6,498 bases of DNA from CAZCEC01 sp964497615 (GTDB taxonomy: Bacteria; Chloroflexota; Anaerolineae; Anaerolineales; UBA6663), in NCBI GenBank assembly GCA_964497615.1, contig CAZCEC010000136.1:1-6498 (forward strand), in the 5' to 3' direction. Shown here piece after piece: positions 1 to 6,498 of this stretch. The translations under genes and the position numbers were made by a program. A model generated the notes under the pieces. The model was not told the DNA's origin and searched no databases. It saw nothing but the letters and a program-made list of their open reading frames with translations. Each line of letters starts with the position of its first letter. Positions within the stretch are counted from its first letter, which is position 1.

Positions 1-1048
1 CCCGGGCCAGGGCGCCGTTGACCAGGGCCAGGTTGATGAGGCTGAAGGTGCCCTGCATGGGGGTGCGCTTGTAGAGCTCGCGCAGGACCTTGTCGGGCTC
101 GGCGGTGCGCTGAAGCTCGATGACGATGCGCATGCCGCGCCGGTCGCTCTCGTCGCGCAGGTCGGCCAAGCCGTCCAGGCTGCCGCTGCGGGCCAGGTCG
201 GCGATGCGCTCGATGAGGGCGGACTTGTTGGTCTGGTAGGGCAGTTCGGTGATGATGAGGCGGCTCTTGCCGCGGCCCATGTCCTCGACGTGGGCGCGGG
301 CCTGAACGGTGATGCGGCCGCGGCCGGTGCTGTAAGCGGCCTTGAGGCCCTCAGCCTCATCCTTGGCGCGCAGAATGATGCCGCCGGTGGGGAAGTCCGG
401 CCCCTTGACGTGACGCATGAGATCGTTGACGCTCACGTCATCGAGTTTGGTCCAGCGGTCGAGCATGTAGATCAGGGCATCCACCACTTCGCCCAGGTTG
501 TGCGGGGGGATGGAGGTGGCCATGCCGACGGCGATGCCGCTGGCACCGTTGACGAGCAGGTTGGGCACGGCGGCGGGGAGGACCGCCGGCTCGCTGAGGG
601 TGTCATCAAAGTTGGGGCCGAAGTCAACGGTGTCCTTTTCAATATCGCCCAGCAGGTCCATCGCCAGCGCGGCGAGGCGGGCCTCGGTGTAGCGCATGGC
701 GGCTGGGGCGTCGCCGTCAATGGAGCCGAAGTTGCCCTGGCCGTCCACGATGAGGTAGCGCATGGAGAAGTCCTGCGCCATGCGGGCCATGGCCTCGTAA
801 ACGGAGGCGTCGCCGTGGGGGTGATACTTGCCGAGGACCTCGCCGACGATGCGGGCGGATTTCTTGTAGGCGCTTTCGGCGCGGATGCCCATGTCGTGCA
901 TGGCGTACAGGATGCGGCGCTGGACGGGCTTGAGGCCGTCGCGGGCGTCGGGCAGGGCGCGGGCGACGATGACGCTCATCGCATACGAGAGATAGGCGCT
1001 CTGCATTTCGTTATCGATGTTGATCTGGCGGATGAGACCGACTTCCAT
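1..1048 (-). CDS. gyrA: DNA gyrase subunit A, N-terminal part (runs off left edge)
   Basis: GyrA is the breakage-reunion subunit of gyrase, which with GyrB introduces negative supercoils using ATP. The 349 codons present cover the winged-helix and tower part of the type IIA topoisomerase domain. Visible hallmarks are the start region with SYAMSVIVARALPDARDGLK (residues 21-40), RRILYAM (44-50), the DNA-gate motif GKYHPHGDASVYE (73-85), and AAMRYTEAR with the catalytic tyrosine at residue 120 (E. coli Tyr122). PNLLVNGASGIAVGMAT and IPPHNLGEV follow. The ATG at 1048 is chosen because an in-frame TAG lies five codons upstream and a GAGG sits five bases before it. The spiral C-terminal domain with the GyrA box lies outside the window, so ParC cannot be strictly excluded; the N-terminus reads as GyrA. 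The positions equivalent to E. coli Ser83 and Asp87 are Ala81 and Glu85. Codons are mostly C-ending (GCC, ATC, CTC). Confidence 0.96.
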   Translation of the reverse strand, partial: MEVGLIRQINIDNEMQSAYLSYAMSVIVARALPDARDGLKPVQRRILYAMHDMGIRAESAYKKSARIVGEVLGKYHPHGDASVYEAMARMAQDFSMRYLIVDGQGNFGSIDGDAPAAMRYTEARLAALAMDLLGDIEKDTVDFGPNFDDTLSEPAVLPAAVPNLLVNGASGIAVGMATSIPPHNLGEVVDALIYMLDRWTKLDDVSVNDLMRHVKGPDFPTGGIILRAKDEAEGLKAAYSTGRGRITVQARAHVEDMGRGKSRLIITELPYQTNKSALIERIADLARSGSLDGLADLRDESDRRGMRIVIELQRTAEPDKVLRELYKRTPMQGTFSLINLALVNGALAR

Positions 1049-1053
1049 GACGT

Positions 1054-1057
1054 CCTC
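1054..1057 (-). promoter_or_regulatory. Shine-Dalgarno for gyrA
   Basis: On the minus strand GAGG lies five bases upstream of the ATG at 1048. Together with the in-frame TAG just upstream, it fixes the gyrA start. Confidence 0.6.
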
Positions 1058-1097
1058 GGGTTTCTAGGGTATGCAGCGATGGACCGGCTGTGAGCCG

Positions 1098-1127
1098 ATT
1101 ATACTCGTAGAACGAGTGATCTAGCAA
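1098..1127 (-). promoter_or_regulatory. sigma70-type promoter of gyrA
   Basis: Read leftward, a perfect TATAAT -10 box occupies 1103-1098. A TTGCTA -35 box (4 of 6 matches to TTGACA) occupies 1127-1122, with an 18-bp spacer. Transcription would start near 1091, giving a leader of about 43 nt before the gyrA ATG. A short 5-3-5 inverted repeat (1085-1097, CGGCT/AGCCG) covers the predicted start site. The -10 box is the strongest such match in the intergenic region. The -35 assignment is less certain. Confidence 0.62.
1103..1117. promoter_or_regulatory. Palindrome inside the gyrA promoter spacer (candidate operator)
   Basis: ACTCGT-AGA-ACGAGT is a perfect inverted repeat with 6-bp arms and a 3-bp centre. 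It overlaps the first base of the gyrA -10 box and fills most of the -10/-35 spacer, where a dimeric DNA-binding protein would block RNA polymerase. It does not match a LexA box or another operator consensus I can name with confidence. The position is suggestive; the function is inferred. Confidence 0.4.
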
Positions 1128-1267
1128 TATTCTGAGGCTGGGTCTGGCCTTGGAATTGCGGCGACGGACGAAGGATGGCCGATGCCTGGCGAGCAACAAT
1201 GGGCGGCAGTTAGTGACAACGGGTGCGAGCCAAAGGGCGGGCCGGATGAGGGCCTTTCAACGGTTGG

Positions 1268-1276
1268 TGCTATAAA
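1268..1276 (+). promoter_or_regulatory. Extended -10 promoter of the membrane-protein gene
   Basis: TGCTATAAA (TG at 1268-1269, -10 hexamer TATAAA at 1271-1276) fits an extended -10 element. No convincing -35 is present at the usual distance; 1248-1253 reads GAGGGC. Transcription would begin around 1283, only about two bases before the ATG at 1285. That implies a leaderless or near-leaderless mRNA and agrees with the absence of a Shine-Dalgarno. Confidence 0.45.
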
Positions 1277-1284
1277 TCGGCCCG

Positions 1285-3159
1285 ATGAGAAACAAGGCGG
1301 TACTCAGGCAGGCGGCGATGGCGGCGGTGCTGGCGCTGCCGCTGGCGGCGTATGCCTATGTGGGGACGGCGACGCGATGGATGGCCGACAGCTACTGCTA
1401 CGCCAACATTGGGCAGTTGTGGCCATTGTGGACGGTGCTGCGGCACTGGCACACGCAGTGGACGGGACGGTTTGGGTTCAATTTGCTGGAGAGCCTGGCG
1501 GGGCGCGCCGGGCCGGGGCTGGCGCCGTGGCTGCCGCCGCTGTATCTGCTGGCGTGGCTGGGGGCGGCGGCGTGGCTGGCGCGCGGGCTGCTGCCGGCGA
1601 GGGCTGGGCGCTGGGCCGCGTGGGGGACGGGGGCGCTGGCGCTGGGCGTGACCTTGGTAGTAATCCCCGAGATCAACCAGTCGTTGTACTGGACGAGCGG
1701 GTTGCAGAACTACGTGCCGCCGCTGATTTTGGCGACGGTGATGGCGGGGGTGCTGGTCAGGCGAGTTGGCGTGATTGGGGCGTCAACGGATAAGCGGATG
1801 CTGATGGCAACGGTTGCCGCGCCGGTGGCGTGCCTGGGGCTCGGGTTTGCGGCGGGGGGATTCAGCGAGATGTTTACGGGGATGCAGGCGGCGCTGCTGG
1901 CGGGGCTGACGGTGCTGGCAATTCTGGCGGGGCCGAGGGCGCAGCGGACCGCCCTGCCCTGCCTGGCGGCGGCGCTGGCGGGCGGGGCCGGGGCGGCGTG
2001 GCTAGAAGTGACGGCGCCGGGAAACGCGATCCGGGCGCTGCAATTGCCGCCGCCGACGGCGTGGGAGGCGGTGCCGCGCATCGCACTGCGTTTCGCGGCG
2101 CTGTTCGTCGCGGAGGGGTTTGCGCGGGCGCCGATAGGGGTGGCGGGCGCGGCGGCGTTGGCGGGGTGCGCGGGATATTGGCTGGGTGACGGCGGAGGCC
2201 CGGAGAGGCGCCGGAGCCTGGCGCGTTTGATGGCCTGGCTGCCGCTGGCGGCTGGGGGGGCGATCCTCATTGGCTATGCGATAGCGGCGCGGACGTTTGG
2301 CGGGCCGCCGCCGGGGCGCGGGTTGGTTGTGCCGGCGTATGGGCTGGCCTGGGCGCTGTTGGCGTGGAGCTATGCGGCGGGGGGCTGGCTGAGGGCGGCG
2401 GGCGTGGGCCAGAGCCAGGATCGAGAGATGCGGCTGTGGGGATGGGGCGCGCGGGTGCTGGCGGCGGGGGCACTGGCGAGCGCGGCGTGGGCGGCGGTTC
2501 AGACGGTGCCAACACGAGCGGCATATGCGGCCTATGCGGCGGCGTGGGACAAGCGGCACGTAGATCTGGAGGCGGCGCGGGCGCTGGGGGCGGCACGGGT
2601 GGCAGTAGCGCCAATAGTGAGTGTGTCGAACCTGGAGGAGGCGGGGGCTGATCCGCGGCGCTGGTTGAATGGGTGCATCGGCGACTACCACGGGCTGGAG
2701 ATGGTGACGGCGCCGCCTGCCCCGCCGCCCGATGCGGCGGCGCTGGCAAGCATGATCCCGCTTGACGCACAGTTGGGCAACGTGGCGCGGGTGGAGGGGT
2801 ACTCGCTGGAGGGCGACCCGGCGCGGGCAGGGGAGAGCGTGCGGGTGACGGTATTCTGGCGGCCACTGGCCGCGAGTGAACGGCCGCTGACGGTGTTTGT
2901 GCATCTGTACGACGCGGGGTCAGGCTCGGTGGCACAGTACGATGGGCAGCCGCTGGGCGGGGCGTATCCGACGACAAGCTGGGTGTTTGGCAGCTTGTTT
3001 GCGGAGACGTACACGCTGACGACGCCAACTGACTTGGCGGCGGGCGCGCAGCCGGCGGCGGTGGTGGGGCTGTACGACGTGGTGACGTTGGAGCGGGAGG
3101 CGGCGACTGGGGAGGACGGGGATGGATCGCTCAATTGGGTTACATTGAAAGCCAAATAG
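1285..3159 (+). CDS. Large polytopic membrane protein, DUF6056/GT-C-like, with C-terminal beta-sandwich domain
   Basis: The protein has 624 residues. An Arg/Lys-containing N-terminus precedes a first membrane helix (about 10-28), and further Ala/Leu/Gly-rich hydrophobic segments follow to a last helix near 385-406. After helix 1 come an aspartate (D35, in ADSYCY) and W59-TGR62. Later there is YWTSGLQNYVPP (135-146). This pattern recalls DUF6056 proteins and the GT-C fold, where an acidic residue in the first external loop is usually catalytic. Residues from about 490 are soluble and beta-rich, with FWRPL, TVFVHLYD and VVGLYD (593-598) motifs. This is like the tail found on many Chloroflexota membrane glycosyltransferase-like proteins. 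A role in transferring lipid-linked sugars at the cell envelope is inference only. An in-frame TAA at 1273 rules out a longer start. Codons are dominated by GCG, GGG and CTG, unlike gyrA and rpoC. It could also be a non-enzymatic membrane protein. Confidence 0.8.
   Translation: MRNKAVLRQAAMAAVLALPLAAYAYVGTATRWMADSYCYANIGQLWPLWTVLRHWHTQWTGRFGFNLLESLAGRAGPGLAPWLPPLYLLAWLGAAAWLARGLLPARAGRWAAWGTGALALGVTLVVIPEINQSLYWTSGLQNYVPPLILATVMAGVLVRRVGVIGASTDKRMLMATVAAPVACLGLGFAAGGFSEMFTGMQAALLAGLTVLAILAGPRAQRTALPCLAAALAGGAGAAWLEVTAPGNAIRALQLPPPTAWEAVPRIALRFAALFVAEGFARAPIGVAGAAALAGCAGYWLGDGGGPERRRSLARLMAWLPLAAGGAILIGYAIAARTFGGPPPGRGLVVPAYGLAWALLAWSYAAGGWLRAAGVGQSQDREMRLWGWGARVLAAGALASAAWAAVQTVPTRAAYAAYAAAWDKRHVDLEAARALGAARVAVAPIVSVSNLEEAGADPRRWLNGCIGDYHGLEMVTAPPAPPPDAAALASMIPLDAQLGNVARVEGYSLEGDPARAGESVRVTVFWRPLAASERPLTVFVHLYDAGSGSVAQYDGQPLGGAYPTTSWVFGSLFAETYTLTTPTDLAAGAQPAAVVGLYDVVTLEREAATGEDGDGSLNWVTLKAK
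1601..1633 (+). other. Canonical G-quadruplex motif within the membrane-protein gene
   Basis: Five G-runs lie at 1601-1603, 1606-1608, 1613-1615, 1622-1626 and 1629-1633, separated by loops of 2, 4, 6 and 2 bases. This satisfies the G3+N1-7 rule on the coding strand, so it would also be present in the mRNA. It lies in codons for Gly, Ala, Trp and Arg of a G-rich gene, so composition alone may explain it. Confidence 0.4.
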
Positions 3160-3213
3160 CCGCAACGGCACTATCCGCATGGCGCGATAAGACTCTAGCA
3201 GCATGCCAACCAT

Positions 3214-3459
3214 ATGAGCACTTTAGCGCCCACTAGCCCAACGGCAGTATTGGCGGTTGAGGTCCGCTTTTCGGATGAGGCACTCATTGTGGGCCTTTCA
3301 GACGGGCGCGAGGTTTCCGTCCCGCTGGAGTGGTTTCCGAGGCTGCACGACGCCAGCGCGGAACAGCGCCGGCAGTGGCGGTTGATTGCGCGGGGCATCG
3401 GCATCCACTGGGAAGCGGTGGACGAGGATATTGCGGTCTCAACGCTGTTGAGAAGCTGA
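3214..3459 (+). CDS. Small DUF2442 domain protein
   Basis: This 81-residue protein fits the DUF2442 family almost end to end. An opening beta-hairpin (VRFSDEALIVGLSDGREV, about 17-34) is followed by the family signature VPLEWFPRL (36-44), a short helix with ASAEQRRQW (47-55), and GIGIHWEAVDEDI (61-73), ending in a LL motif. The molecular function of the family is not established. Members are often found beside DUF4160 genes and have been suggested to act in toxin-antitoxin-like pairs. No such partner is visible here: 54 bp upstream lies the membrane gene, and downstream are only repeats and a terminator. There is no Shine-Dalgarno and no clear own promoter, so it may be read from the membrane-gene transcript. 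Its codons (ACT, TTA, CCA, GTA, ATT, TCA) are less GC-biased than those of its neighbours, which suggests a separate origin. Confidence 0.85.
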   Translation: MSTLAPTSPTAVLAVEVRFSDEALIVGLSDGREVSVPLEWFPRLHDASAEQRRQWRLIARGIGIHWEAVDEDIAVSTLLRS

Positions 3460-3574
3460 GTTCGTTGTTTCTTCATGGATACCCTTCGCGCGCCGGATGG
3501 ACGCCAGGCACAAGGAGGCGGAACTGCGCTCAGGGTAACACTGATAGCCGCGTTGGTGCAGCGAACCAATCATT

Positions 3575-3599
3575 GGCGGGCGTCAAGCCCGCCGCTACG
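3575..3599 (-). repeat. REP-like hairpin element, copy 1
   Basis: A perfect 7-bp inverted repeat (GGCGGGC/GCCCGCC) with a 5-base loop is followed on the plus strand by GCTACG. On the minus strand the unit therefore starts with GTAG before a palindrome, the layout of REP elements mobilised by REP-associated tyrosine transposases. It matches copy 2 at 24 of 25 positions (C/G difference in the loop). It lies between the DUF2442 stop and the terminator. No transposase is in the window. Confidence 0.6.
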
Positions 3600-3610
3600 C
3601 AGGGATGACG

Positions 3611-3649
3611 AATCAAAAGGAGCCGGTTCATCCGGCTCCTTTTGATTTT
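3611..3649. terminator. Bidirectional intrinsic terminator between DUF2442 gene and rpoC
   Basis: A perfect 16-bp inverted repeat (3611-3626 with 3632-3647) encloses the loop TTCAT. The GC core is GGAGCCGG/CCGGCTCC, followed by TTTTGATTTTG on the plus strand and TTTTGATT on the minus strand. It can therefore end transcripts from both convergent genes. It is 71 bp past the rpoC stop and about 150 bp past the DUF2442 stop. Confidence 0.92.
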
Positions 3650-3677
3650 GTTATGAGTAGCGTCAGCCGCCGGGCAC

Positions 3678-3702
3678 GGCGGGCGTGAAGCCCGCCGCTA
3701 CG
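3678..3702 (-). repeat. REP-like hairpin element, copy 2
   Basis: This is the same 25-bp unit as copy 1 in the same orientation, 103 bp away, with a perfect 7-bp stem and loop GTGAA. The GTAG tetranucleotide is on the minus strand. It lies in the 3' untranslated part of rpoC, 15 bp past the stop codon and before the terminator, so it would be transcribed at the end of the rpoC mRNA. Confidence 0.6.
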
Positions 3703-3717
3703 GAAAGGGCTGAACAG

Positions 3718-6498
<2,781 letters not shown>

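Noticed and set aside
290..1093. Long plus-strand open frame antisense to gyrA
   Set aside because: Ala/Gly/Val/Asp/His-rich translation with no recognisable domain; it is the complement of conserved GyrA codons in high-GC DNA.
1182..1793. Plus-strand frame starting at 1182 and overlapping the membrane gene
   Set aside because: Gly/Ala-rich out-of-frame reading of the membrane-protein gene. The 1285 frame has membrane helices and family motifs, and its own promoter.
2002..3028. Minus-strand open frames of 253-300 codons across the membrane-protein gene
   Set aside because: Pro/Arg/Ser-rich translations typical of complementary frames of Ala/Gly-rich genes; no start signals or family motifs.
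3159..3169. Small GCCG-CAA-CGGC hairpin after the membrane gene as a terminator
   Set aside because: The stem is only 4 bp and no T-tract follows, so read-through into the DUF2442 gene is more likely.
3460..3574. Possible gene remnant or short repeat (CTGCGCTCAGGGTAACACTGA-like stretch near 3525-3545)
   Set aside because: No frame with a recognisable protein and no second copy in the window. It resembles intergenic filler repeats but cannot be supported from one copy.

Overview
The window is high-GC bacterial chromosomal DNA (about two-thirds G+C by eye). It carries two housekeeping genes, gyrA and rpoC, with two accessory-type genes between them. The RpoC sequence has no E. coli-type SI3 insertion in its trigger loop. 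The central gene is a large polytopic membrane protein with a C-terminal beta-sandwich of a kind I associate with Chloroflexota (Anaerolineae-like) genomes. Chloroflexota is therefore my best guess for the phylum, but this rests on remembered family resemblance and not on a search.

Layout, left to right. Positions 1-1048 (minus strand) hold the N-terminal 349 codons of DNA gyrase subunit A; the gene runs off the left edge. Positions 1049-1284 are a divergent intergenic region. It contains a leftward gyrA promoter with a perfect TATAAT and a 6-3-6 palindrome in its spacer, and a rightward extended -10 promoter (TGCTATAAA) almost touching the next start codon. Positions 1285-3159 (plus) encode a 624-residue membrane protein resembling DUF6056/GT-C-like proteins, with a soluble beta-sandwich domain at its C-terminus. 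Positions 3214-3459 (plus) encode a small DUF2442 protein. Positions 3460-3717 separate convergent genes; they hold a bidirectional intrinsic terminator with a perfect 16-bp stem, bracketed by two directly repeated REP-like hairpins. Positions 3718-6498 (minus) hold the C-terminal 926 residues of the RNA polymerase beta' subunit; the gene runs off the right edge.

GyrA and RpoC are core DNA-topology and transcription enzymes and appear unrelated in function to the two genes between them. The membrane gene and the DUF2442 gene are 54 bp apart with no terminator between them, so they could share a transcript. I see no defence system, CRISPR array, tRNA, rRNA or complete mobile element. The most interesting signals are regulatory (palindrome inside the gyrA promoter, near-leaderless membrane gene), repetitive (REP-like pair around the terminator) and architectural (membrane protein plus beta-sandwich, and an apparent duplicated barrel-type segment in RpoC).
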